Shown here one piece after another: positions 39,057 through 48,038 of a stretch of DNA of 64,000 nucleotides; positions within the stretch are counted from its first letter, which is position 1, and each line of letters starts with the position of its first letter. Where the stretch lies: positions 1 to 64,000 of the forward strand of contig NZ_JABURJ010000091.1 of NCBI RefSeq assembly GCF_014762745.1. Reading direction: 5' to 3'. The stretch is from Kangiella sp. GTDB lineage: Bacteria; Pseudomonadota; Gammaproteobacteria; Enterobacterales; Kangiellaceae. The translations under genes were made by a program, and so were the position numbers. Under the pieces are notes generated by a model that saw nothing but the letters and a program-made list of their open reading frames with translations, was not told where the DNA came from and ran no database searches.

Positions 39057-39785
39057 TTATTTCTGTTTTATAAACCCATCACCTAACTTCGGACTGACTC
39101 TTGGCTTACTGGCCGGTCTTGGGCTTGTTGTTGGTTGAATCCGTGCTTTTGGCTCAGGGTTACTGGGTTTCACCTTTTGCTTTGGCATGGGTGGATCATT
39201 TGGCTGTTTATCCAAATTAGGATCTATGCGTGGCTCATATTGTCGAATCACCGGATAGCGATAATAGTATGGCCAATAATAGGGACGGTGATAAAACCAG
39301 TAAGGATCCCACACTGAGTACACTTCAACATACTCGCGTTTTGGACGTTCTTTCCATAAATAGTGATTACGTATATCTACAACTGGAAAATTAATCTCAT
39401 GCTTGCCTACTTTACCAGGCATAGGCTCAGCCAGCATACCCACTAGAGTTATCTCTTTACCCTTCTGATAAATCATGGGGTCAAGGAAACCGGGAACTCG
39501 AGCAATAAAACGACCTCCTGTCTGGCTATCTTTGACTGGTCTTGCCTGACGATCCAGTGGTAAATTCACCACTTCAATCAGAGTATCCTTCTCAAGGTTT
39601 TCCACTCGAGCAATAATTCCGCCCCAGCGCACCTCCTGACCAGTGTAACTTGCCGGGCTTTGAGCTACCTGAGCAAAGTCAACACGATTCGCTTCTTCAA
39701 ACTCAATCGACTCAGGCACATTAGCGCAAGCCGCCAATAGGCCAGCCAAAGCACCAACTGAAAATAATCTTAAATAATGTCGCAT
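39057..39785 (-). CDS. slp: Slp-family outer-membrane lipoprotein
   Basis: 242 residues. Lipobox LLAAC with Cys20. The Slp domain covers about residues 20-165 (VAQSPASYTGQEVRWGGIIARVENL, TLIEVVNLPLD, GRFIARVPGFLDPMIYQKGKEITLVGML). The C-terminal tail is unusual: an aromatic YW-rich stretch (WDPYWFYHRPYYWPYYYRYP, about 168-187) followed by a Pro/Lys/Ser-rich disordered tail. Slp/YeaY proteins are starvation- or stress-linked outer-membrane lipoproteins of unclear function. The order yoaA-tsaB-slp matches the E. coli yoaA-yeaZ-yeaY neighbourhood. Confidence 0.92.
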   Translation of the reverse strand: MRHYLRLFSVGALAGLLAACANVPESIEFEEANRVDFAQVAQSPASYTGQEVRWGGIIARVENLEKDTLIEVVNLPLDRQARPVKDSQTGGRFIARVPGFLDPMIYQKGKEITLVGMLAEPMPGKVGKHEINFPVVDIRNHYLWKERPKREYVEVYSVWDPYWFYHRPYYWPYYYRYPVIRQYEPRIDPNLDKQPNDPPMPKQKVKPSNPEPKARIQPTTSPRPASKPRVSPKLGDGFIKQK

Positions 39786-39904
39786 TAAAAGCCTCCCTTT
39801 ATTTGGCCTGAATTAATGCCAGTCGGGCAATTAAAATCAGACACTTAAACCATACTGCTTTATATGTAGCATAAAGTCTATGAACGCTTACTGAATTTTG
39901 AGAT

Positions 39905-40612
39905 TCAGCCCGCTTTACCTTGCTCTGCGACCTTTTTAGCTACATTATTGCGTAGATAAACCGGTTGAGCCTGTTCCGCATCGACTGCCAGCCCCTTCAT
40001 TAATTGCGCTGAAACCCATGGCAACATGCTCTCAGCGCTTGGAAAAGAAACTTCTTCTTCAATCACCAGCGATACATTGCAGCGTTGCGCCAGTTCATCA
40101 GGATACGTTTGCCAGCCACTGCCGACGGCTCTATAAACTATAGACGAATCCAGATGGTCAATAGTGACAGATTCCGGCTCAGCGACTTCTTCCTCACCGA
40201 CCAATGTCATCAACCCATCCTTCAATTGATAGACGCCCCAGTAGACTTCACCCATACGCGCATCAATCGCACTCAAGATATGCTTCTCACCAGTAGACTG
40301 GTATGTAGCCTGCGCCATGGCCTGCAAGCTGGAAACACCCACTACAGGCACTCCAGCTCCATAAGCTAGCCCTTGCACAATACTGATGCAGATTCGTAGA
40401 CCGGTAAAGGCTCCGGGCCCCTGCCCATAGCCAATCACATCAAGATCAGGCAGCTTAATCTGTGCCTTCTCTAATAACGAATCAACCATTGGCAACACCA
40501 GCTCACCATGTTGGCGAGGCGCAACTTTATAGTCGCTATAAACGGTATCACCAACTTGCAGAGCAACAGAACAGGCTTCAGTAGAAGTATCAATGACTAG
40601 AATATTAGACAT
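39905..40612 (-). CDS. tsaB: tRNA threonylcarbamoyladenosine biosynthesis protein TsaB
   Basis: 235 residues. ASKHA-fold protein: ILVIDTSTEACSVAL, RQHGELVLPMVDSLL, GYGQGPGAFTGLRICISIVQGLAYGAGVPV. It partners TsaD and TsaE in making t6A37 of ANN-decoding tRNAs and lacks the metal/active site of TsaD, as expected. Starts 9 bp after the yoaA stop, so co-transcribed with it. Confidence 0.96.
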   Translation of the reverse strand: MSNILVIDTSTEACSVALQVGDTVYSDYKVAPRQHGELVLPMVDSLLEKAQIKLPDLDVIGYGQGPGAFTGLRICISIVQGLAYGAGVPVVGVSSLQAMAQATYQSTGEKHILSAIDARMGEVYWGVYQLKDGLMTLVGEEEVAEPESVTIDHLDSSIVYRAVGSGWQTYPDELAQRCNVSLVIEEEVSFPSAESMLPWVSAQLMKGLAVDAEQAQPVYLRNNVAKKVAEQGKAG

Positions 40613-40621
40613 GAAGAATGA

Positions 40622-42583
40622 TTAATCTTGAGTTAGGTTTTGCAGAAATTCTATCACAGTCTTTTGTTCGCGCGTACGACGCATTGGCGGTAAGCTGCTC
40701 AAAAAGCGTTTGCCATAAGCATTGGCAATCAAGCGCGGATCACAAAGTACCAGCACACCACGATCGTTCTGATCACGAATCAAACGCCCTGCTCCCTGCT
40801 TTAAGGCAATAATGGCCTCTGGAATCTGTAGGTCAAAAAATGGATTTTTACCCGACTTACGCATCGCCTGGATCTTCGCTTCAATAAGCGGCTCATCCGG
40901 CGCAGCAAACGGCAACTTATCAATGATGACGCAACTTAGCGCCAAGCCTTTAACGTCTACCCCCTCCCAGAAACTGGAAGTGGCCAGCAAGATCGCGTTT
41001 CCGGCTTCTCGAAAATCCTCAATCAGCTGATTCTTTGGCTTCTCGCCCTGCATCAAAACTGTTTTATCCAGCAACTTATCTTTCCAAAGCTCCTGCACCT
41101 GATGCATCGCGGAATAACTGGTGAAGAGCACGAAAGTACCACCAGGGTTGGCTTCAACGATTGGCAACACAGCCTTTTGCCAGCTATTAATAAAATCTTT
41201 TGATCGTGGATCGGCAAGACCTCGTGGAATATGTAGCAAAGCCTGAGCATCGTAATCGAATGGACTTGGCAATTCTAATTCGCGTGCTTCATCAAGCCCT
41301 AAACGTTCCTTGAAATGCTTAAAATCGCTGGCACCTTTACTACTTGCCTGAGTAATGGTTGCCGAAGTAAAAATCCAGCTACGTGTCGACTGCTCGCGAC
41401 AGCTTTGTGCAAAAGCCTTGGAAACATCCAGCGGTGTTTCCATCATGGCAAAACCTTGGCGATAAGTTTCCACCCACCGTACAGCGGTCATTTCCTGATC
41501 TTTGTCGCTAAAAAAGGCCAACGTATGCAAGCACTCTTCTGCACGTTTATGGCAAGAATCGAGACCTTTCGAGCGCGAGGCATGGCGCTCTAATCGGCTA
41601 TGCAAAGCACCTAACTCTTTCTTGAGTTCAGCCAACAATTGTTTACGTTGAGGGCTTACAATCTGTTGCCAGTTCTTCTTTTGCCCAGACTCGCCTAAAC
41701 TTAATCGAATCTCATTGACTGCACCTTCAACTCGACGAACCGCCACCGATAGCTGGCGATCATCTTTAGCATTGGTCAAAGCCTCCAGCTCAGTGTCTCG
41801 GCAGATTTCCATTAGCTGCCGGCTGGTTAAGCGACGCCCATAGAAACTATGAGCAATGTCTGCCAGCTGATGTGCCTCGTCAACTACCACGATATCAGCA
41901 TCAGGCAATAACTCGCCGAAACCATCTTCCTTAAGCACCATATCTGCCAGTAGCAGATGATGGTTAACCACCACCACATCTGCCGATACTGCACGCTGGC
42001 GTGCTTTGGCCACAAAACATTCTGCGTAATCAGGGCACTCAGAGCCAAGGCAGTTCTCATTGGTTGAAGTCACGTAAGACCAAAGCGGATCATTGTCTGC
42101 CAGATCAGTACACTGCGTCAGATCACCACTGGCGGTTTTCACAGACCATTCATTAACGCGGCTTAAAGTATCCACCATGGAGCGGCTTTGGAAACGTCCA
42201 CTTTCCAGGCTCTGCTGCAATCGATATTGACAGAGATAATTGTTTCGACCTTTGAGCAAAGCAATTTTGGGAGAGATAGAAAGAGCCTTACAGATATCAG
42301 GTAGGTCGCGGAAATAAAGCTGGTCTTGCAGATTTTTCGTACCGGTAGAAACAATAATTTTACTGTCTTGTTCATACCAGCTCTTTAGCGCAGGAACCAG
42401 GTAAGCAAAGGTTTTACCAGTTCCGGTTCCAGCTTCGATACAGATAGAAGTTTCATCATGAATGGCTGATTCAATCGACTTAGCCATTTGCTCCTGTTCG
42501 GAGCGTCTTACAAAACCTTCGAAATAATCAGCCAACAGGCCATCAGCAGAAAAGAGTTCTTCAAGGGAAGCTAATGATGCCAT
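40622..42583 (-). CDS. yoaA: DinG/YoaA-type ATP-dependent DNA helicase
   Basis: 653 residues. XPD-like iron-sulphur helicase: Walker A EAGTGTGKTFAYLVP, Fe-S cluster cysteines in the region QCTDLAD to NCLGSECPDYAECF (about residues 155-195), DEAH box VVDEAHQLADIAH. Later motifs are SATITQASS, FTSYSAMHQVQELW, SSFWEGVDVKG and QGAGRLIRDQNDRG. Involved in repair of replication-associated damage; YoaA in E. coli works with HolC. The order with tsaB is conserved in gammaproteobacteria. Confidence 0.94.
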   Translation of the reverse strand: MASLASLEELFSADGLLADYFEGFVRRSEQEQMAKSIESAIHDETSICIEAGTGTGKTFAYLVPALKSWYEQDSKIIVSTGTKNLQDQLYFRDLPDICKALSISPKIALLKGRNNYLCQYRLQQSLESGRFQSRSMVDTLSRVNEWSVKTASGDLTQCTDLADNDPLWSYVTSTNENCLGSECPDYAECFVAKARQRAVSADVVVVNHHLLLADMVLKEDGFGELLPDADIVVVDEAHQLADIAHSFYGRRLTSRQLMEICRDTELEALTNAKDDRQLSVAVRRVEGAVNEIRLSLGESGQKKNWQQIVSPQRKQLLAELKKELGALHSRLERHASRSKGLDSCHKRAEECLHTLAFFSDKDQEMTAVRWVETYRQGFAMMETPLDVSKAFAQSCREQSTRSWIFTSATITQASSKGASDFKHFKERLGLDEARELELPSPFDYDAQALLHIPRGLADPRSKDFINSWQKAVLPIVEANPGGTFVLFTSYSAMHQVQELWKDKLLDKTVLMQGEKPKNQLIEDFREAGNAILLATSSFWEGVDVKGLALSCVIIDKLPFAAPDEPLIEAKIQAMRKSGKNPFFDLQIPEAIIALKQGAGRLIRDQNDRGVLVLCDPRLIANAYGKRFLSSLPPMRRTREQKTVIEFLQNLTQD

Positions 42584-42604
42584 CGGTCAGAAATGCTTAA
42601 TGAG

Positions 42605-43597
42605 CTATTTAAGCAAACGCTGCTCAATCAATGTGAGCATCATTTCAACATGGGCATCATCATCATTTAAAGCAGGGATATACTCGTAACGCTTACCGCC
42701 ATTCTCGATAAACACGTCTTTATTTTCTTCAGCAATTTCCTCAAGCGTTTCAAGGCAGTCAGCACTAAAGGCCGGGCAAACAACCTGCACAGATTCTACC
42801 CCTTCTTTGCCCCAGGTTTCGAGAGTGGCATCAGTGTAAGGTTTTATCCACTCTTCTTTACCGAAGCGCGACTGGAATGAGGTCAAGTAATCGCCCTCTT
42901 CCAGGCCAAGCTCTTTGATGACCAGTTCAGTGGTTTTATGGCATTGCTGCTCATAAGGATCACCACCTGTGCTGAATCGCTCAGGCACACCATGATAAGA
43001 AAATAGCAGCTTATCGGCTTTACCATTGTCATTCCAATGACGACGGATCGAATTAGCCAGTGCTTTGATGTACAAAGGATTATCGTGGTAGTCGCCGACG
43101 AAGGTAAACTCCGGCACAAAGAACTCTTCTTTCATGGCTTTGGCGACACGATCAAAAATTGAAGCTGTCGAAGCCGAGCTGTACTGAGGATAAAGCGGTA
43201 ACACGATAATGCGTTCGCAACCCTGATTTTTAAGCGCTTTTAATGCTTTGGGAATAGACGGATTGCCATAGGCCATCGCGATTTCAACCGGAATATGCTT
43301 TCCATATTCCTGCTCAACCAGACGGTCATTCATCATGATTTGCAGCTTCTTGCGCTGGCGCTGGGTAATGGCCAGCAAAGGCGAGCCTTCACGCGTCCAG
43401 ATAGACTTATACAGTTTAGCTACTTTGGCAGGACGAATGCGCAAAATAATGCCGTGTAGGATAAGACACCAAACCCAGCGGGTCAGCGACACTACACGGT
43501 AATCATGAAGAAACTCGGCAAGATAGCGACGAACCGCTTTCGGAGTCGGTTCGTCAGGTGTTCCTAAATTACAGAGGAGAACTCCTTGTTTTTTCAA
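42605..43597 (-). CDS. hemH: Ferrochelatase
   Basis: 330 residues. It inserts Fe2+ into protoporphyrin IX, the final step of protohaem synthesis. Signature LLFSYHGVPERFSTGGDPYEQQC contains the catalytic His; QSRFGKEEWIKPYTDATLETWGKEG and VVCPAFSADCLETLEEIAEEN contain the conserved Glu cluster. Peripheral inner-membrane enzyme. Located 72 bp downstream of adk, as in E. coli. Confidence 0.96.
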   Translation of the reverse strand: MKKQGVLLCNLGTPDEPTPKAVRRYLAEFLHDYRVVSLTRWVWCLILHGIILRIRPAKVAKLYKSIWTREGSPLLAITQRQRKKLQIMMNDRLVEQEYGKHIPVEIAMAYGNPSIPKALKALKNQGCERIIVLPLYPQYSSASTASIFDRVAKAMKEEFFVPEFTFVGDYHDNPLYIKALANSIRRHWNDNGKADKLLFSYHGVPERFSTGGDPYEQQCHKTTELVIKELGLEEGDYLTSFQSRFGKEEWIKPYTDATLETWGKEGVESVQVVCPAFSADCLETLEEIAEENKDVFIENGGKRYEYIPALNDDDAHVEMMLTLIEQRLLK

Positions 43598-43669
43598 AAA
43601 CAGCCTCTCTTATTCGTAAAACTAAAGGTGTGCGGATTCTTGTAGCAGATTATGCTTTCAAACTTGTGC

Positions 43670-44335
<666 letters not shown>

Positions 44336-44478
44336 CTACAAGTAGTCGCAAAGTATGAGTTATAAGGCGCTAAAGATACTTGGAATGGCATGGTATCTCA
44401 AGTAAAAAATCCCCCAATTTCCCGATTTACGAGCCATTGCAGGGAATTCCAGTGGTAAGTAGGCAAACGGCAAAAGAA

Positions 44479-44618
44479 AGGGCTTGGTAGGGGTGTGCCT
44501 GTGTGTACGCCCAAATACATCAATAACCAAAATCGGGCGGGCACTAACTGTGTGCACCCACGAGGTGCAATCTACTGGTACTCACCCGTTGTACGGGCGA
44601 TTCATGAATCGCCCCTAC
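44479..44618. repeat. Cluster of GGGCG...CGCCCCTAC palindromic intergenic elements
   Basis: The 351-bp gap between adk and the VanZ-like gene (44324-44674) holds no credible gene. It carries three related degenerate inverted repeats: around 44479-44513, 44535-44567, and a perfect 20-bp palindrome at 44595-44614 inside GTAC...CCCCTAC (44591-44618). A 24/28 match to the last one is at 63025-63052, and another family member is at 48000-48025. They look like dispersed repetitive extragenic palindromes. Confidence 0.6.
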
Positions 44619-44674
44619 GAAAATCAACAACCATCAAGGCTTTAGCAGGGCAGATCCTCGCGCCTACGACTCTA

Positions 44675-45031
44675 TCACTCCTTCACCAGATACGGCTTAA
44701 GCAAAAACCCAGCCACAACGCCAGTAATGACACCCAGCGAATTAGCCACCAGATCCAGCCATTCAAAGCCACGGTTTGGAATAAACTGCTGTAGGAATTC
44801 AATCAGAAGGGAAAAAAGAATACAGCCAATCACAATCTGCCAACTGGGATGCTTTTTCGAACCCATCCGCGCCAGAAACGCCAAGCCTGCATAACCAATA
44901 AAATGCAAAGCCTTATCCCACGGCAAATCCTTCGGCAACTGCTTACCCGGCATTAATGACATCGCAAAAATCGCCAAACAAGCAATCACAAACAATACTT
45001 TAAATAATCGACTGTTTAAAAACTGAACCAT
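44675..45031 (-). CDS. VanZ-like small membrane protein
   Basis: 118 residues from the ATG at 45029-45031. A TTG at 45073 would add 14 residues but runs through a perfect terminator hairpin, so the ATG is preferred. Four hydrophobic segments (about 8-26, 41-51, 60-77, 92-112). VanZ-family motifs are MSLMPGKQLPKDLPWDKALHFIGYAGLAFLA, with the D-K-xx-H-F core, and EFLQQFIPNRGFEWLDLVANSLGVITG. Such proteins are widespread and mostly uncharacterised; VanZ itself gives low teicoplanin resistance, which should not be inferred here. The start codon directly abuts the U tract of a terminator, and no ordinary Shine-Dalgarno site is present. Confidence 0.8.
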   Translation of the reverse strand: MVQFLNSRLFKVLFVIACLAIFAMSLMPGKQLPKDLPWDKALHFIGYAGLAFLARMGSKKHPSWQIVIGCILFSLLIEFLQQFIPNRGFEWLDLVANSLGVITGVVAGFLLKPYLVKE

Positions 45032-45052
45032 AAAAAAACCGCCAGAGGCGGT
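45032..45052 (-). terminator. Intrinsic terminator abutting the VanZ-like start codon
   Basis: Perfect stem ACCGCC (45047-45052, minus strand sense) with GGCGGT (45038-45043), 3-nt loop, followed by U7 (A run 45032-45038). It terminates the esterase gene whose stop is at 45127. Its U tract ends on the first base before the next ATG. Confidence 0.85.
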
Positions 45053-45126
45053 GAATCCAAATAACGTTAGCAAGATTCTAGCAACTAGAAAGTTAACTGA
45101 CTAGAAGTATGTCAAAGTAAGGTGCG

Positions 45127-45975
45127 CTATTTCTGACTCTTAAACAACCAGTTCATGCCTTCTCGGTAACTATCGGTACTGTTGGCGGCATGAGTGCCAC
45201 CTTCGATGCTGATCACTTTGACAGCCCACGGTAAAGACTTCTGCGCTTCTACAAATTCTAGCCACTCAAATGCAGACTGCCTTAAATTAGGCCGGTCATT
45301 AGTGCCACTGGTGACAACTAACCCTAAGTCAGTTCGACTAGCGGGGTCACCCGCAGAGAAAAACAGATCACGTCCGGCATTAAAGTGGGGATTACTGGCA
45401 ATCCGTCCCCAGAATAAATCGGGCTCGGTAAAAGCAGAATAAAGCACCATTGTTCCGCCATAACTTTGGCCGAAAAGCACTCGCCTGGTCGGGTCGGCAC
45501 GGAAGCGACTCTCAACATCAGGAATCAACTCATTCTGCAAAAAATGATGAAAATTCGCCGCCCCACCTTGCCCTTCTTTGGTATCGTGTGAGTTCGGAGT
45601 GTAGTCATAGCTACGCTTATTAATGGCAGGATCAAAAGAACCGTAAGCAATCCCCACAATAATCGCTTCGGGTAGCTTATCGTCATAGGTCAGGAACAGA
45701 TGGTTCGACGCCAGAATTGGAAATAAAGAGTCGCCATCGAGTAAATAAACGATAGGATAATCAGAAGAGTTGTCATCATAATCCTGCGGAAGACGCACAT
45801 AAATATGCAAAGGCCGCTCTAACACATCAGACTGAAATTCAAAGTAATCACCCTGTAACGCAGGAAGATGTTTTATTGAATCCACAGCATTATCACTATC
45901 CGAAGACGGTAACTGGGCTTGGCAGGCTGATAACAATATCACAGCTATCAGATAAAAAATTCGATGGAGCTTCAT
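45127..45975 (-). CDS. Lipoprotein esterase of the Fes/IroE-type alpha/beta hydrolase family
   Basis: 282 residues. Lipobox LLSAC with Cys18. Esterase-D/Fes-like fold: RPLHIYVRLPQDYDDNSSDYPIVYLLDGDSLFP, FLQNELIPDVESRFRADPTRRVLFGQSYGGTMVLYS with nucleophile Ser171, and IEGGTHAANSTDSYREGMNWLF with the catalytic His near 263. Related proteins hydrolyse siderophore trilactones or acyl esters; no siderophore locus is near, so substrate is unknown. Periplasmic face of a membrane. Single gene with terminator. Confidence 0.88.
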   Translation of the reverse strand: MKLHRIFYLIAVILLSACQAQLPSSDSDNAVDSIKHLPALQGDYFEFQSDVLERPLHIYVRLPQDYDDNSSDYPIVYLLDGDSLFPILASNHLFLTYDDKLPEAIIVGIAYGSFDPAINKRSYDYTPNSHDTKEGQGGAANFHHFLQNELIPDVESRFRADPTRRVLFGQSYGGTMVLYSAFTEPDLFWGRIASNPHFNAGRDLFFSAGDPASRTDLGLVVTSGTNDRPNLRQSAFEWLEFVEAQKSLPWAVKVISIEGGTHAANSTDSYREGMNWLFKSQK

Positions 45976-46048
45976 TAATTCTCTCTTATGGTTTGGTCTC
46001 TAAATCAGTAGGTATGATATAGGCTTAATTTACTCTGACACCATTAGT

Positions 46049-46471
46049 TTATGACCACATTTGGATAATAATGGTCATGCCAATTCCAGTTGCGCCAATA
46101 ACGAACAATACAAGCTGCCACCAGAATAATCGCCATGATAACTGGCCCAGAACTGCAGTTTCTTGACGAGCATTGAAACCTATCGGTTCCTCTTTATAGC
46201 GTGAACGTGCAATTTGCGCCGTAGCACGAAAATCTCTAAGACGATTAATTGCACACCAAACGGCTAGACCAACGGAAATAATGAGAAAAATCATTGAGGC
46301 TGTGGCTATAATGAGTAAGCAATTAGTTGTGGACTGGATAGAAACTTGGCCAGAAATAAGAAAAGCTAAGAGCCCAGTAGATAACCCAAGCACAAGGTTG
46401 GATACGAATGAAAAATAATCTCGTGTGATCCCCTGCCACCGAATAAAACTCTCTCGATCATCAGTTGTCAC
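46049..46471 (-). CDS. Small membrane protein of unknown function
   Basis: 140 residues with three or four hydrophobic segments (about 22-42, 47-75, 112-137) and a short cytoplasmic-looking loop ARSRYKEEPIGFNARQETA. No family recognised. N terminus MTTDDRESFIRWQGITRDYFSF is polar, so no signal peptide. AGGAG precedes the ATG. Confidence 0.65.
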   Translation of the reverse strand: MTTDDRESFIRWQGITRDYFSFVSNLVLGLSTGLLAFLISGQVSIQSTTNCLLIIATASMIFLIISVGLAVWCAINRLRDFRATAQIARSRYKEEPIGFNARQETAVLGQLSWRLFWWQLVLFVIGATGIGMTIIIQMWS

Positions 46472-46564
46472 TCAATTTTCTCCTGCAATTAAAACCGACG
46501 TAAATGCTCCTAGCTCGCCGTCACCCCACAGCTGAGCAGATTGTATTTGATAGGTTTATTAGGT

Positions 46565-47011
46565 TCAATTTATAATCCCATAAACAGAATCAGTTTTCAT
46601 GCAAAGTAAGTCATCAACCTTAGATGAGTAGGCGGTTGCAGACTTGCCTGATTCAAATTCAAATAAGACTTCAGTATCAAAATCTTTGTGTTGAGACTTA
46701 TCGCAAGTCTTTTCTGAAAACTTCATTATAGCCCGCGTTATTTGATATTCAGTCTCATTATTTTTAACTTCAATAGTGATGCCACCAAAATAGTTTTTAC
46801 TCCAAGTGAAATCATAACTACCGTCTATAAAGGAGAATAGTTCTTTTTCATAAGGAAATTTCCTCTCACAAACTTTTTCAGCAGTACTTTGCATTGAAGA
46901 GTTTTGCCCCTTCATTTCACTTAAAACACATTCTTCATAGTTCTCATAGCCGCAACCGTACAACATCAAAGTAACAAGCAACAGAATAGTTAAATTAAAT
47001 TTTGACTCCAT
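46565..47011 (-). CDS. Predicted lipoprotein of unknown function
   Basis: 148 residues. Lipobox LMLYGC with Cys20. The mature region contains five further Cys residues (ECVLSEM, KVCERKF, KTCDKS, DLLCMK among them), suggesting disulphides, and Lys/Glu-rich beta-like segments. AT-rich codon use compared with the neighbouring housekeeping genes. GGAGT lies before the ATG. Family not recognised. Confidence 0.65.
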   Translation of the reverse strand: MESKFNLTILLLVTLMLYGCGYENYEECVLSEMKGQNSSMQSTAEKVCERKFPYEKELFSFIDGSYDFTWSKNYFGGITIEVKNNETEYQITRAIMKFSEKTCDKSQHKDFDTEVLFEFESGKSATAYSSKVDDLLCMKTDSVYGIIN

Positions 47012-47235
47012 AATAAACTCCTTTTCAATTTAATATTTATTATACAGGTTGTGTCCTAGCATCTTAATTTCAAAGAACTTCCCTTACAAGCAGTTATTTT
47101 ACAGTCCATAAAGAGCAGCTCACCCAAAGGGACTTCCTTCGGTCGCACCATGGGCACTCCCTTCGTTCGTCTGACTTTCGTCAGAATGGCAAGTCTTTAG
47201 CGGTTCCCGATAAAGTTGAAAATCGAAGTTTTACC
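47012..47235. other. Non-coding gap with short hairpins
   Basis: No credible gene. It contains low-complexity words (CCTTCG/GTCG at 47130-47170) and a hairpin CTGAC-TTTC-GTCAG near 47192-47206. Function not apparent; it may be a decayed repeat. Confidence 0.35.
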
Positions 47236-47265
47236 TTTAATTAAAAGCCCAGCATTGCTGGGCTT
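47236..47265 (-). terminator. Intrinsic terminator of the HH-motif secreted protein gene
   Basis: 9-bp stem AAGCCCAGC (47245-47253) with GCTGGGCTT (47257-47265), ATT loop. The A-rich stretch before it forms the U tract on the minus strand. Confidence 0.85.
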
Positions 47266-47284
47266 ATATTGTAATTATTAACTT

Positions 47285-47749
47285 TTATTCGACGCGACTA
47301 TTAGTCGCGTTAAACATACCATCTTTGTTGTGTAGCCAGACCCAGGCGTGGAGTGTCCAGAGGCCGATTTCATGGTTGGCGTGCCAATGATCTTCATCGC
47401 CTGTGAATCCTTCTGGGGCTTCTGCTGAAAGTGGCAGTGGGATTGCATATTCAACCGCCACCAACCGAAGCTTTCCATCAGCTTCTGAGTTGGCATAAAC
47501 CAGTAGTTCGGGCTTGTCGATCTCAAAGGTATCGTCGAGATAGGCAAAGTTCATGAAGTGATGCCCCATCATTGGCACATAGGCGCCAAGATCAACATAA
47601 CCGTCGGCCATTGCCACATTGACGTCGTGATATTTTGCTGTAGCTTCACGGGCTAAGCTAAGTTCTTCTTCAATAACACCAGCATTAGCCTGACTGATAA
47701 CGAATGATAAAGCAGTTACAGATAGGATAACTTTTAATAGATTACTCAT
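47285..47749 (-). CDS. Secreted His-rich protein of unknown function
   Basis: 154 residues. Signal peptide MSNLLKVILSVTALSFVISQANA. Mature part has YHDVNVAMADGYVDLGAYVPMMGHHFMNFAYLDD and GDEDHWHANHEIGLWTLHAWVWLHNKDGMFNATN. The clustered MGHHF and DHWHxNHE...LHAWVW motifs look like a metal-binding site. I recall similar secreted proteins in other bacteria without a known function. GGAGT ribosome site. Own terminator. Confidence 0.7.
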   Translation of the reverse strand: MSNLLKVILSVTALSFVISQANAGVIEEELSLAREATAKYHDVNVAMADGYVDLGAYVPMMGHHFMNFAYLDDTFEIDKPELLVYANSEADGKLRLVAVEYAIPLPLSAEAPEGFTGDEDHWHANHEIGLWTLHAWVWLHNKDGMFNATNSRVE

Positions 47750-47999
47750 GGTAATACTCCTTCATTTTCCGGCCCAAACACCATGTTCCTTGGCCGATTT
47801 CCAGTAACACTCTTCCCCTTGGATGGTTTCGAGTAACAGAAAATTCTATTAAAACGAAAATCAAGCCACCATATCAAGTCAATGCAAAAATGAATGATTT
47901 TACAATTTTCAGCAGCATTTTGGAGGCGTTTTGTAAGACAAACGGACAGGTGTCAAGAGAGCTGACAGGGATTTGTAGTGCGGGATCGTTTGAGAAATT

Positions 48000-48025
48000 G
48001 GGCGCACACATAGGTGCGCCCCTAC
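48000..48025. repeat. Palindromic intergenic element downstream of htpG
   Basis: GGGCGCAC (48000-48007) and GTGCGCCC (48014-48021) form a perfect 8-bp stem followed by CTAC. It is the same layout as the elements at 44591-44618 and 63025-63052. It may double as the htpG transcription end. The rest of the gap 47750-48038 shows nothing else. Confidence 0.55.
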
Positions 48026-48038
48026 CATATGAGAAATG

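Noticed and set aside
44495-44794. Plus-strand 99-residue frame between adk and the VanZ-like gene
   Set aside because: It runs through palindromic repeats and antisense to the VanZ-like coding region.
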